From MGBC120314 sp051877855 (GTDB taxonomy: Bacteria; Bacillota; Clostridia; Lachnospirales; Lachnospiraceae): a stretch of DNA of 64,000 nucleotides. Positions 54,701 through 63,718 of this stretch are shown piece by piece. Under the pieces are notes generated by a model that was not told the DNA's origin, made no database searches, and worked only from the letters and a program-made list of their open reading frames with translations. Both the position numbers and the translations under genes were made by a program. Location: contig JBJEJH010000052.1 of assembly GCA_051877855.1 (NCBI GenBank), forward strand, positions 15,501 through 79,500. The letters run 5' to 3'. Position 1 is the stretch's first letter, and each line of letters opens with the position of its first letter.

Positions 54701-54765
54701 TTTTTTAGTGATATTTTTTTTCACAACCATCACCGCATTTTCCCCACACCGTTTTAAGTTTTAGC

Positions 54766-54795
54766 AAAAAAACACCGGGCCCGAAAGCCCGGTGA
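54766..54795 (-). terminator. Terminator of the aldolase gene
   Basis: On the minus strand TCACCGGGCTTTCGGGCCCGGTG is split into CACCGGGC, loop, GCCCGGTG, followed by TTTTTTT, just past the stop at 54808. Confidence 0.92.
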
Positions 54796-54807
54796 CACTT
54801 TATAAAA

Positions 54808-55785
54808 CTAATCCATATCCATGATTTCCTGATAGAATGCATCATAATCCGTGCGGTTATCTTTGATAAACTTGATAGCCGATGACGGATGACTGTTAAA
54901 TACACCTGTTAACAGATAAGGCACATCAAATCCCCACTTATCCGGTCCCTGCTTGAGAGGATTCATATATTTTTCCACAAACTTCATAACCGGAACGATA
55001 TTATACTTTGGATTACGAAGGAAGGAAATTAACGATTCCATGTAACAGTTTCCGGCACCACGTCCCATACCGCTCATGGTGGCATCAAGGAAACTTGCTC
55101 CGTTTGCTGCTGCTTCAATGGTGTTGGCAAATGCCAGCTGCTGGTTGTTATGTGCATGAATACCGATCTTCTTACCGGTACGGGCAGCTGCAGCCATATA
55201 TGTAGCAGTAAGTCTTCTTACCTGCTCCGGATAAAATGCGCCAAAACTATCCACCAGATAGATTGCATCCGTATCACTGTTTGCAAGAAGCTCCAGCCCG
55301 TTTAAAAGATCCTCATCCTTCACCTTGGAAACTGCCATTAAGTTTACAGTTACTTCGTAACCCTTCTCCTTGGCATCAGCAATCATTTCAATTGCTGCAG
55401 GAATCTGATGAATATAGCATGCGATACGAATCATATCGATGACACTATCTTCCTTCTTCAGAATATCTCTCCTGTAATCGGTTCTTCCCACATCCGCCAT
55501 TACACAGATTTTAAGAGGCGAATCGTTATTTCCGACGATAGCACGGATATCATCCTCATTACTGAACTTCCACTTTCCGAAATCCTTCGGATCAAAGATA
55601 TCCTTTGATGCCTTATATCCGAACTCCATGTAATCTACACCGGCTGCAATATTGGTCTTATATAATTCCCTGACAAACTCCTCTGTAAAACCGAAGTTGT
55701 TCACTAATCCACCATCTCTTAATGTCGCATCCACAACCTTGATATCCGGTCTGTAGGACACGATTGTTCCGTAATTATTTTCCAT
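54808..55785 (-). CDS. HMG-CoA-lyase-like aldolase catalytic domain protein
   Basis: 325 residues from the ATG at 55785, ten bases after AAAGG; the upstream 16 codons have no site. The DRE-TIM motif is VVDATLRDGG near residue 17. Metal histidines are in GIHAHNNQQLAF, and GMGRGAGNCYME follows. It resembles 4-hydroxy-2-oxovalerate aldolase without its dehydrogenase partner. In Lachnospiraceae such genes are often near surface-glycan loci. The true substrate is unknown. It lies 93 bases after trpD; coupling to the trp T-box by readthrough is possible. Confidence 0.85.
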   Translation of the reverse strand: MENNYGTIVSYRPDIKVVDATLRDGGLVNNFGFTEEFVRELYKTNIAAGVDYMEFGYKASKDIFDPKDFGKWKFSNEDDIRAIVGNNDSPLKICVMADVGRTDYRRDILKKEDSVIDMIRIACYIHQIPAAIEMIADAKEKGYEVTVNLMAVSKVKDEDLLNGLELLANSDTDAIYLVDSFGAFYPEQVRRLTATYMAAAARTGKKIGIHAHNNQQLAFANTIEAAANGASFLDATMSGMGRGAGNCYMESLISFLRNPKYNIVPVMKFVEKYMNPLKQGPDKWGFDVPYLLTGVFNSHPSSAIKFIKDNRTDYDAFYQEIMDMD

Positions 55786-55878
55786 CTTTCTAAATCCTTT
55801 CAAACTATAGACTTGGCCAATAAAGCCATCCACTCTATTGTATTGGAAAATCGCCTTTTATGCAACTAAAAAATCTAT

Positions 55879-56901
55879 TTACTCCGGACGATTACTTACC
55901 TCAATGAATTTATTTAACGTTTCCGTAGCTTTGCCGGAATCAATCAGTTCTGCTGCCAGCGTAACGCCTTCCTTGAAGCTTTCTGCCTTACCGCCAATGT
56001 AAAGTGCCGCACCGGCATTTAACAGCACCGCATTCCGCTTATGTCCCTTCTCTCCACGAAGGATTGCCTTGGTAATCTCGGCATTCTCCTCCGGTGCTCC
56101 GCCCACAAGATCTGCCTTGGTGCAGCGTTCCATACCGAAATCCTCCGGTTTGATCACATAAGTCTTAAACCATCCATCCTTAAACTCACACACCGTGGTA
56201 GGCGAACTTAATGAAATTTCATCTAATTTATCCTGACCATATACAACCATACCGCGCTTTACGCCAAGACTGATCAGTACCTGTGCCAGCGGCTCAACCA
56301 GATATTCATCATATACGCCAAGAAGCTGCATCTTAGGACTTCCCGGGTTAGTTAAAGGTCCAAGAATGTTGAATACGGTACGGAATCCCAGTTCCTTTCG
56401 AATGGCACCAACATATTTCATGGAGGTATGATATTTCTGAGCAAAGAAGAAACACATACCAACTTCATTTAACAATTCAACACAACGTTCCGGGCTCTGC
56501 TGAATGTTAACCCCCAAAGCCTCAAGACAATCTGCCGTTCCACATTTCGAAGATGCCGCACGGTTACCATGCTTTGCAACCTTCATTCCGCCTGCCGCTG
56601 CAACCAATGCCGCTGTGGTTGAAATATTAAAGCTCTGGGCATTATCTCCACCGGTGCCAACGATTTCGAACACATCCATATTGGTTTCCACCTTGGTCGC
56701 ATGGTCCCTCATAGCTGCCGCACATCCGGCGATTTCATCGGTGGTCTCCGCCTTCGCACTCTTGGTCGAAAGAGCTGCTAAAAAAGCAGCATTCTGGGTC
56801 GGGGTTGTCTCACCGTCCATAATTTCGCTCATTACCTGATATGCTTCATCATAGGTAAGATCCTCCTTGTTTACAATCTTTACAATAGCTTCTTTGATCA
56901 T
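55879..56901 (-). CDS. trpD: Anthranilate phosphoribosyltransferase
   Basis: 340 residues from the ATG at 56901; the longer frame reads into the leader. PRPP-binding GTGGDNAQSFNIST and KHGNRAASSKCGTADCLE are hallmarks, with A for the usual S in NRS. The N-terminal helical domain starts EDLTYDEAYQVM. It joins anthranilate to PRPP in tryptophan synthesis. No other trp gene is adjacent: it is a single gene under a Trp T-box. Confidence 0.96.
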   Translation of the reverse strand: MIKEAIVKIVNKEDLTYDEAYQVMSEIMDGETTPTQNAAFLAALSTKSAKAETTDEIAGCAAAMRDHATKVETNMDVFEIVGTGGDNAQSFNISTTAALVAAAGGMKVAKHGNRAASSKCGTADCLEALGVNIQQSPERCVELLNEVGMCFFFAQKYHTSMKYVGAIRKELGFRTVFNILGPLTNPGSPKMQLLGVYDEYLVEPLAQVLISLGVKRGMVVYGQDKLDEISLSSPTTVCEFKDGWFKTYVIKPEDFGMERCTKADLVGGAPEENAEITKAILRGEKGHKRNAVLLNAGAALYIGGKAESFKEGVTLAAELIDSGKATETLNKFIEVSNRPE

Positions 56902-56984
56902 GGTCTTTCTTCTCCTTTTTCTCATATTCCAATATAGGCGTGTGAGCACGCTTGCCGATATTCTGCTCGCCGCCAGTCGCACAT

Positions 56985-57270
56985 AAAAAACGCCCCTGAC
57001 AGAAAGATATCGGACTTTCTGTCAAGGGCGAATAATGTTCTCATCCGCGGTGCCACCTTGATTCATGGCTATCCAATAGTCATGCTCTTACAGGATACCA
57101 ACATATCCAAGACAACTGACGTATGTCTCCACGTTGCAGAATACTCTGTGCAGGAATCAATCATTATATAAGTATTCACTCCATATGCACATTTGACTGC
57201 ACCCTCCGCGGTCCATTTGATTATCTGTGTTACATCCGATTCTCAGCACCACGGACTCTCTGTAATAGCA
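56985..57270 (-). promoter_or_regulatory. Trp T-box leader of trpD
   Basis: Minus strand: Stem I start ACAGAGAGTCCG (near 57258), candidate specifier UGG at 57213-57215, T-box AAGGTGGCACCGCGG at 57045-57059, and the terminator at 56991-57030 (CGCCCTTGACAGAAAG, loop, CTTTCTGTCAGGGGCG) followed by TTTTTTATG. It should allow trpD expression when tRNA-Trp is uncharged. Confidence 0.95.
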
Positions 57271-57318
57271 TAATAACCTTTATCTCCGCTTCAACGGTTT
57301 CATTCCTAAACACCATAA

Positions 57319-57347
57319 AATTTATCACTTGTATTGATTTTTGTCAA
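57319..57347 (-). promoter_or_regulatory. Promoter of trpD
   Basis: TTGACA (57342-57347) and TAAATT (57319-57324), 17-base spacer, ahead of T-box Stem I. Bases 57348-57408 show nothing further. Confidence 0.75.
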
Positions 57348-57408
57348 GCATTTGCCGTCATTTTCATGCTTAAAGATGTATGTTCTTCTATGCATTTTCG
57401 TTCATTTC

Positions 57409-59144
57409 TTATCTACCTTTTTTCGATATCCTGCTATCCTTGCAGGCTAATATCATTCCTGTGACGGAAACCATCAATAGTATCCCATACCCTTTGACCG
57501 GTGTGGCATCACTTGTATTCGGTACAGCGGACACATCTTCTGACGCCTCATTGTCATCATCCTCACCTTCATTTACCTCAACCTTTCCTTCATTTACCGG
57601 TTCCGGATTTTGAGGTTTGGATTCTTCCTTCGGCAATTCCTGTGGTTTTGACGCCTCCCCATTGGCGACAATATAATTATCCGTCTTTGTTCCGGCAAGA
57701 TTGTAATTCGTATCACTGATACTTGCACTTACCGTGTAGGTTCCCGCAAGGGTTGGCGGTGTCTGTGAGTTGTAGCTTGTTCCGTCATGGACCCTGCCGG
57801 TATAGGTCAACGTTACCGGTACTGTATCCGTACCGACTACTCCATGCAATGTAGCGGTTGCCGGAGTAATGGTTCCACCATAAGTTCCGCCGTTTGCTGT
57901 AATGGTAACCGTGATATCCTTTGGCGCAATACGGTAGGAAAGTGCTTTATCTGTGATTGTTCCATCACTCCACATATAATTTTCCGTATTTCTTAACTTT
58001 GCTGTTGCAGTATAACCTCCGGCACTCACAGCATTGGGATTCCCCAGTAAGTCATACACGCCCGTAGCGACACCCACCTGCTGTGTTCCGTTATAAATCA
58101 GCCCTGTTGCTGCCGTCGGAACATCAATTTTCTTTTTCTGAACAACAAATGCTGCCGTTTTTGTTCCGGTAAGATTGTAGTTCGTATCACTGATACTTGC
58201 ACTTACCGTGTAGGTTCCCGCAAGGGTTGGCGGTGTCTGTGAGTTGTAGCTTGTTCCGTCATGGACCCTGCCGGTATAGGTCAACGTTACCGGTACTGTA
58301 TCCGTACCGACTACTCCATGCAATGTAGCGGTTGCCGGAGTAATGGTTCCACCATAAGTTCCGCCGTTTGCTGTAATGGTAACCGTGATATCCTTTGGCG
58401 CAATACTGTAGGAAAACACTTTATCTGTGATTGTTCCATCACTCCACATACAGGAAGAAACATCCGATAATTTTGCTGTTACTGAATAATTTCCTGCATT
58501 TACAGCCTCAGGTGTTCCTGTCAGAATATAATTGCCTGAAGCAACACCCACCTGACTTGTTCCGTTGTAGGTAAGTCCCGTTGCTGCCACCGGAATCGCA
58601 ACGCGGTTTCCGGTGATGTCAAATGCTTTTACCACGGTTTTCGTCGTGCCGGCATCGACCTTCAGTTCTACTTTGGCATAATAGTGCCCACTTATCGATG
58701 GTGCCGCAGAAAGTGCCTCTCCTCCCGTCGTAACACCACTTGCCGAAGTCTTCATATACTTAATATCACTAATTTCATATTGTGTAATATTCTTGAGTAA
58801 TTCCGCCGAAACCGAAAATGAACCATGCATTATGGTGCAGGTCGCTCTTACAGGGTTCCCGTCATAATCCTTCCCCGCTGCACTCACCTGAATCGTTATG
58901 GGATTCGTAGAGTCATATGAACATCTGTTGGAAGCATTGGTATGAGTACATGCCAGTGTTAAAAGATCGGTTCCCTCACCGGTAATATTCCATGCATGTA
59001 CATGTCCTATTGCAGCTTCTCCCTGTGAATTAATGTAAATACTATAATTGGTATCTTCATAGCCTTCATCTAAGAAAAAACAGCTTGCATCCGTATTTCC
59101 ACTGGTACCAAAATTAGTTGTAAAGGCACCGGTACTTTTAGCAC
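57409..59144 (-). pseudogene. 3' part of a frameshifted wall-anchored MBG/YDG-repeat surface protein
   Basis: The frame is open from about 59144 to the stop at 57409; the first internal ATG is at 58887. It contains Ig-like MBG/YDG-type modules (TYTVSASISDTNYNL, LTYTGRVHDGTSYN, each twice), a Pro/Glu-rich stalk, and a C-terminal sorting signal: VPNTSDATP, a hydrophobic helix (GILLMVSVTGMILA) and a basic tail (RISKKGR). VPNTSD is an LPxTG-like sortase site. Without the upstream segment it has no signal peptide, so it cannot be secreted on its own. See the 59070-60122 entry. Confidence 0.8.
57686..58452. repeat. Intragenic direct repeat, two near-identical units with 474-bp period
   Basis: 57686-57978 and 58160-58452 differ at only a few positions by eye. 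They encode two copies of the MBG/YDG module (158 residues per period). High identity suggests recent duplication or gene conversion. Confidence 0.85.
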
Positions 59145-60122
59145 CTGATTATTCATTACCAGATTAATACCAATATTACTTCCGGATAACACTCCATCAA
59201 TTTTAGTTCTATCGATCCCATTTTCCGCTTCAATACTATAATTACTAATCTTTCCGTTAGCAGTATTATTAATTATCGTGACGGCGCCACTGATATATAT
59301 ATTACCCACCCAATCACTACCGACACCACCTTGTATATCGGTGGAACTACTATTTCCGGTAATGGAGGTTCCGTTTTTCAAATACACATTACCATCATCT
59401 TTCCAAATACCACCGCCTCCGTTTGCTGCCGTATTACCGGTAATAGATGTATTGGTAATTGTATTCGTACCATATCCATTAAAAACTCCACCACCAAGGT
59501 CTGAAGCAGTGTTATTACTAATGTCTGCATCTGTAATTGTGAGTGTTCCCTTGGTATAAATTCCTCCGCCCTTCTGTGCTGAATTTCCGGAAATGCTGCC
59601 ACCGTTAATATTAATCTCTCCCTCAATGTAATCCTTTGTTGTAACACCGCCGCCTTTATCGCCACTGTTCCCGGTGATTGTAACATTATTAAGATTTAAA
59701 ATTGCGTCACCATAAACCAAAACGCCCGAATTATTTCCGCCCTTAATGGTTCCTGCACCATTGATCGTCAGTTCTCCCCTGACCAGAAAGACCATACCGC
59801 CTGCATCTACAGTTCCTCCGGTAAGATTACGATCGATGGTATGTCCATTCAGATTAATCGTTACCTTGACACCACTTTTGACCGTAACACATTGATCTAA
59901 TGTAATATTTTCAGTAAGGTCAATCGTTTTATCCGATGAAATCATATAAGAATTAAACGAGCCCTCTGGGGTACCTGTACCACCTGATGGTCCAAAAAGA
60001 GTTTCCAGATCCACGGCCCCATATACCCACTGACTTTCATAAAATGTAACACTTCCCACACAGAGTGTTACCGCCAGTATTCCGATTATGATTTGTCTTA
60101 TTTTTGAAAATGTACTCTTCAT
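59070..60122 (-). pseudogene. 5' part of the frameshifted surface protein: signal peptide plus beta-helix
   Basis: 350 residues. Signal peptide at 1-36 (IIIGILAVTLCVGSVTFY). A right-handed beta-helix follows with repeated Pmp-like GNxA/GGG motifs (GNSAQKGGGIYT, NNTASDLGGGVFN, GNTAANGGGGIW). After VMNNQ (near 59148) the frame runs 26 codons to an early stop, while the -1 frame continues as SGAKSTGAFTTNFGTSG into the downstream part. One added T (AATAAT to AATAATT) would restore one protein of about 905 residues. Probably a surface adhesin or glycan-binding protein, now split, unless this is a sequencing error. Confidence 0.8.
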
Positions 60123-60397
60123 TGCATTGCTTTTCCTTTCACCCGGACATTATTCCCCGATTATTCATTCTTATTAGGACTATACCATATAGACCTTTTA
60201 TGGTATAATTTTTTTCGTAAACGTATTTATATTAATCGCAAGTGCTTCTGCTTACGATTATTTTAATTACGCTTGCACCTTTTTTTAATAATCTCTTTGC
60301 GAAACGATTATATTAAAGAGTACTTACGATTCCTGTCAGGATTTTCTACAACCCTGACGGAAATCGGAATCATTTTATGAAATAAACTGAGGTATTT
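60123..60397. promoter_or_regulatory. Divergent intergenic region with two dyads
   Basis: TATACCATA (60181-60189) and TATGGTATA (60199-60207) form a dyad whose right arm includes an extended -10 TGGTATAAT (60201-60209) reading toward the response regulator. A second nested dyad, GATTCC-GTCAGG and CCTGAC-GGAATC, spans 60328-60373 in the regulator's leader. Either could bind the regulator or fold in RNA. Confidence 0.4.
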
Positions 60398-61102
60398 ATG
60401 AAAATTGCAATTATTGAAAACGAGAAAGAACTGGCAGAAAAACTATGGGGATATTTCTTTGACATAAATGATATTGATGCCAAATACTACACCTCTTCAC
60501 CGGAATTTTTAAATGAATATAAGAATGGCGCGGAATATGATGTCATTTTTTGTGATGTTGTGATGGAACCCATAAACGGTATAGAACTGGGGCGGGAAAT
60601 CCGAAAGATCAATCGTGATGTCTATATTATTTTAATGAGTAACTATATTGAATATGCTCTGATGGGCTATGAAATCGGTGTTTTCAGATACCTGATGAAA
60701 CCTGTAAAAAAGAAGGATCTTCTACAAGTATTATCATGTATTAAAGAAGACTTCTCCCATTCGAAAAAGATCTGTGTAAAAAGTAACGGATCCAATATTG
60801 TTCTAAACCAATCTTCCATTGTATACATCGAAGTTCGCAACAAGAATAGTTACATATACTATTACGGAAGTAACGGGGATCTCGTTACAATCATCACGGA
60901 CCGCAGTCTCAATCAATTAGAACAAGAATTGTGCAAGGAGGATTTTTTCAGAATACACCGCAAATACCATGTGAATATGGGACATATCACGGATTATGCA
61001 CATAATATCCTCACAATGGACTGCAAGACCACACTTCCCGTCAGCTATCGCAAATTCACAGAGTTTACTACTTCTTTCTTCACCTACTTGCAAAACCGGT
61101 AA
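60398..61102 (+). CDS. LytR/AlgR family response regulator
   Basis: 234 residues. Receiver domain (1-120) with the acidic pair ENEKE, phospho-acceptor in VIFCDVVMEPING, and the K in LMKPVKKKD. LytTR DNA-binding domain (about 130-230): YIEVRNKNSYIYYY and FFRIHRKYHVNMGHI. Such regulators usually work with a membrane kinase; none is adjacent. It is divergent from the frameshifted surface protein and may control it. Confidence 0.92.
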   Translation: MKIAIIENEKELAEKLWGYFFDINDIDAKYYTSSPEFLNEYKNGAEYDVIFCDVVMEPINGIELGREIRKINRDVYIILMSNYIEYALMGYEIGVFRYLMKPVKKKDLLQVLSCIKEDFSHSKKICVKSNGSNIVLNQSSIVYIEVRNKNSYIYYYGSNGDLVTIITDRSLNQLEQELCKEDFFRIHRKYHVNMGHITDYAHNILTMDCKTTLPVSYRKFTEFTTSFFTYLQNR

Positions 61103-61135
61103 AGAACTGTGGGAAATGTTTTTTATAATGATAAT

Positions 61136-61163
61136 TTGAATGACTTATTTTTCAAAGTATGAT
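61136..61163 (+). promoter_or_regulatory. Promoter of azlCD
   Basis: TTGAAT (61136-61141) and TATGAT (61158-61163), 16-base spacer, 30 bases before the azlC start. Confidence 0.5.
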
Positions 61164-61192
61164 AAAATAGCCCCCGTGAAGGAGGATATTTT

Positions 61193-61915
61193 ATGAAAAA
61201 ATCAAATGTTTTTTTCAAGGGAATGCGTGATGGTATTCCCATCGGATTAGGATATTTTGCCGTAGCATTCGCCCTGGGTATCGCCGCTAAAAATGCCGGA
61301 ATCAGCGCATTCCAGGGTTTTGTTATGAGCTTATTAAATAATGCATCCGCGGGTGAGTATGCCGGTATTGCCGCTATTAAAGCAGGGGCACCCTACCTTG
61401 AGCTTGCTCTTTTGATGTTCATTACCAATGCACGCTATTTATTGATGAGCTGTGCCTTAAGTCAAAGAGTTTCACCGAATCTTCCCATCTGGCATCGTAT
61501 GCTGATCGGGTTTGACATTACGGATGAGTTGTTCGGCCTTGGTATCGCCTACCCGGCCCCTCTCTCTCCGGCATATATGTATGGTGCCTATCTCGTTGCA
61601 ATTCCGGGATGGGCCTGTGGTACTGCGGCAGGAATCATCGCCGGTAATCTTCTGCCGGCTCTTGTAGTAACTTCCCTCAGTGCCGCAATTTTTGGAATGT
61701 TTATCGCAGTGATCGTGCCACCGGCAAGAAAAAATACAACCATTCTGATACTGATTCTTGTAAGTTTTATTGTCAGCTGGGGATTTTCTGTCATTCCATG
61801 TTTTGCAGGTCTCACCGAGAGCCTTCGAATTATCATTTTAACCGTGGTGATTGCCGTAGGCGCAGCAATTCTTCGTCCGGTTCCGGATGAAGCAGAAGTA
61901 AAGGAGGATGTATAA
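61193..61915 (+). CDS. azlC: AzlC family branched-chain amino acid exporter, large subunit
   Basis: 240 residues, about seven membrane helices. FFKGMRDGIPIGLGYFAVAFALG and the ASAGEYAG segment are typical. AzlC with AzlD (BrnFE-like) exports branched-chain or other amino acids. Start has GGAGG. The stop overlaps the ribosome site region of azlD. Confidence 0.92.
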   Translation: MKKSNVFFKGMRDGIPIGLGYFAVAFALGIAAKNAGISAFQGFVMSLLNNASAGEYAGIAAIKAGAPYLELALLMFITNARYLLMSCALSQRVSPNLPIWHRMLIGFDITDELFGLGIAYPAPLSPAYMYGAYLVAIPGWACGTAAGIIAGNLLPALVVTSLSAAIFGMFIAVIVPPARKNTTILILILVSFIVSWGFSVIPCFAGLTESLRIIILTVVIAVGAAILRPVPDEAEVKEDV

Positions 61916-61916
61916 A

Positions 61917-62219
61917 ATGAATCGTTCCGTATGGATTTACATATTCGTCATGGCATTGGTAAGCTATCTGCTCCGTGCCCTGCCAATCACATTAATTCGA
62001 AGACAAATCAAGAATCGTTTCATTCGTTCGGTTCTGTACTATCTTCCTTATGTCACACTTTCCGTAATGACTGTACCGGCAATTTTCACCATCACACAGA
62101 ATCCACTTTGTGGCGCCATTGCATTAGCCGCCGCAGCGGCCACTGCATGGCTTACATCCAATCTTCTTCTGTCGGCCACCGTCTCCTGCATCGCCGTTTT
62201 CATTGTGACGCTGCTTTAA
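61917..62219 (+). CDS. azlD: AzlD domain protein, small exporter subunit
   Basis: 100 residues, three to four membrane helices. The start is the ATG at 61917, nine bases after AAGGAGG; the ATG at 61908 abuts that site. VSYLLRALPITLIRR and a C-terminal AATAWLTSNLLLSAT helix fit AzlD. Pairs with AzlC. It converges with the DUF2178 gene, 12 bases away, with no visible terminator. Confidence 0.9.
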   Translation: MNRSVWIYIFVMALVSYLLRALPITLIRRQIKNRFIRSVLYYLPYVTLSVMTVPAIFTITQNPLCGAIALAAAAATAWLTSNLLLSATVSCIAVFIVTLL

Positions 62220-62231
62220 TATGAAGTATCA

Positions 62232-62633
62232 TCAATATTTCTTACGAATGACAAGATAACTACCCCAATACAGCAGTAACATCAGGCACACCCCATACGC
62301 TGCCATCTGCATATAAGGTTCCAGTGACAGTATCATACAAACAATGACTGCAATACCGCTAATCAACACATACAGATATCCCGCCCAGGACCAGGCTTTC
62401 ATACGCATATAGCGATTGCGTTCATCCTGAATCTCAATATCCACATTCTCGCGAAACTCTGTATTCGTCTTGTATCGGATCGCACGTATCAGCTGGACAA
62501 TACCAACTCCCAGCAGACCTGCGCCGAATCCGGTGTAAATTTCACCGATGATTCCCATGGATGAAATTACCAACAAAATACTGCCAAGCACAATCCAAAA
62601 GATATTTAACACAATGTTCTTATTATTCCTCAT
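62232..62633 (-). CDS. DUF2178-like small integral membrane protein
   Basis: About 133 residues with four membrane helices in two pairs, separated by a soluble loop with DERNRYMRMKAWSW, the D-E-R...K-A pattern of DUF2178. Start taken at the ATG at 62633, eight bases after GAGGAGG; a GTG at 62636 is adjacent. Its start overlaps the end of the XRE regulator gene. Such regulator-membrane pairs are common in Firmicutes; function unknown. Confidence 0.75.
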   Translation of the reverse strand: MRNNKNIVLNIFWIVLGSILLVISSMGIIGEIYTGFGAGLLGVGIVQLIRAIRYKTNTEFRENVDIEIQDERNRYMRMKAWSWAGYLYVLISGIAVIVCMILSLEPYMQMAAYGVCLMLLLYWGSYLVIRKKY

Positions 62634-62636
62634 CAC

Positions 62637-62834
62637 TTATTCCTCCTCAAAACAAAATACATCTTCAATGGTCATTCCAAAAAATCTGGCAATTTTATAT
62701 GCCAATAAAATCGACGGATTATATCTTCCGTTCTCCAATGAGCTTATGGTCTGTCTGGAAACTCCCATTGCTTTGGCAAGCTCATCCTGTTTAATTCCTT
62801 TTTCATTACGAATTGATTCTATTTTATTTTTCAT
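62637..62834 (-). CDS. XRE family transcriptional regulator, short
   Basis: 65 residues from the ATG at 62834, six bases after AGGGGG; the longer frame has no site. Almost entirely a Cro/C1 helix-turn-helix: KQDELAKAMGVSRQTISSLE, then NPSILLAYKIARFFGM and an acidic tail. Cotranscribed with its membrane partner. Two matching 18-bp dyads in its upstream region are likely operators. Confidence 0.92.
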   Translation of the reverse strand: MKNKIESIRNEKGIKQDELAKAMGVSRQTISSLENGRYNPSILLAYKIARFFGMTIEDVFCFEEE

Positions 62835-62900
62835 ATGACACCCCCTGCATTGATTAATTACACGAATCAATATTTCGTATTTATATTCTTCGAAGAATAG

Positions 62901-62918
62901 TGTAAAGTTCGCTTTACA
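62901..62918. promoter_or_regulatory. Operator dyad 1 of the XRE gene
   Basis: TGTAAAG-TTCG-CTTTACA, perfect 7-bp arms, in the leader between the promoter area and the start codon. A third dyad, TATTCTTCGAAGAATA, is at 62884-62899. Confidence 0.7.
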
Positions 62919-62946
62919 TTATTATACTATCATGGGTTTTATTTCG

Positions 62947-62964
62947 TGTCAAGTATACTTTACA
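62947..62964. promoter_or_regulatory. Operator dyad 2 of the XRE gene
   Basis: TGTCAAG-TATA-CTTTACA has the same spacing and arms as dyad 1 with one mismatch. On the minus strand it contains TTGACA, a probable -35 box, so binding should block transcription. Confidence 0.7.
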
Positions 62965-62969
62965 TTTTT

Positions 62970-63590
62970 TTAATTCAATAATCGCTTAACACAATTATAT
63001 GTAATTTCAAAAATCCCTGTACGAGAGCACTCCACACCAGCCTGCTGCATAGCCTTCTGCTGTTTCTCATTGGCTACAGTATAGGGATAGATTCCATACA
63101 TAAAGGGAAGGAATATTGCCAAAAACCCCTGTCTTGCATTCTGACTCAAATGCGGAAAGAACTTTTCAAGACAATTTCCCAGCGTACGGACAGACTCGTC
63201 ACATACCTTCTTATACTCGGTTAACATTTCCAGCCGGCTATTCGTCTCTATATCATAATGATTCATTGCCAGCAATTTAAGCATCAACTCTCTGGACTCT
63301 AAGGAATGAGCCATCGCCCATGCAAATTCCACCGCAAACATTGTCTCATTTTCCTCCAGAAGCTTCTTAAGATCGGTATTCCACAATTCATATTCTCTCT
63401 TCAACATCGCAAGAAAGATTTCTTCCTTCGTCTCAAAATAATTGTAGATGGATGTTCTTGTAAACGTGGTAACATTACCAATTTCTTTCAAGGTGATATC
63501 CTTAAAATTCATTACCTTATAAAGCTCTTCACAGGCACTGATAATCTCTTCTCTTCTTGCATTGATACGTTCTTCGGATTTCTTTGGCAT
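62970..63590 (-). CDS. TetR family transcriptional regulator
   Basis: 206 residues. The N-terminal HTH reads DITLKEIGNVTTFTRTSIYNYFETKEEIF. The C-terminal ligand domain is unassigned, resembling the TetR_C_25-type regulators of Firmicutes by overall look only. Start has AAGGAGG. Two TGACATnnTGTCA dyads flank its promoter, so it is probably autoregulated. Confidence 0.92.
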   Translation of the reverse strand: MPKKSEERINARREEIISACEELYKVMNFKDITLKEIGNVTTFTRTSIYNYFETKEEIFLAMLKREYELWNTDLKKLLEENETMFAVEFAWAMAHSLESRELMLKLLAMNHYDIETNSRLEMLTEYKKVCDESVRTLGNCLEKFFPHLSQNARQGFLAIFLPFMYGIYPYTVANEKQQKAMQQAGVECSRTGIFEITYNCVKRLLN

Positions 63591-63639
63591 AGGGACCTCC
63601 TTGTGATAATAGGGTTATATTAGTTGTTGTTTCTTTAAA

Positions 63640-63709
63640 TGACATTGTGTCACTATAATAAATATAACCCCACAAAAGGCCTTCGTCAATAGTTTTTGAC
63701 ATCATGTCA
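63640..63709 (-). promoter_or_regulatory. TetR gene promoter with two flanking operators
   Basis: Promoter on the minus strand: TTGACG (63684-63689) and TATATT (63661-63666), 17-base spacer. Operators TGACATTGTGTCA (63640-63652, at the start site) and TGACATCATGTCA (63697-63709, upstream of -35) share the form TGACAT-N-TGTCA. Confidence 0.8.
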
Positions 63710-63718
63710 GATTAGCAC

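Noticed and set aside
59120..59150. Programmed -1 frameshift in the surface protein
   Set aside because: The best candidate, G-CTA-AAA-G, does not allow re-pairing in the P site, and no downstream stem is obvious.
60300..60330. CTCTTTGCGAAACG segment as a further copy of the TTTGCG repeat
   Set aside because: Only the seven-base core matches; the flanking TTACAT and GTTTGT blocks are absent.
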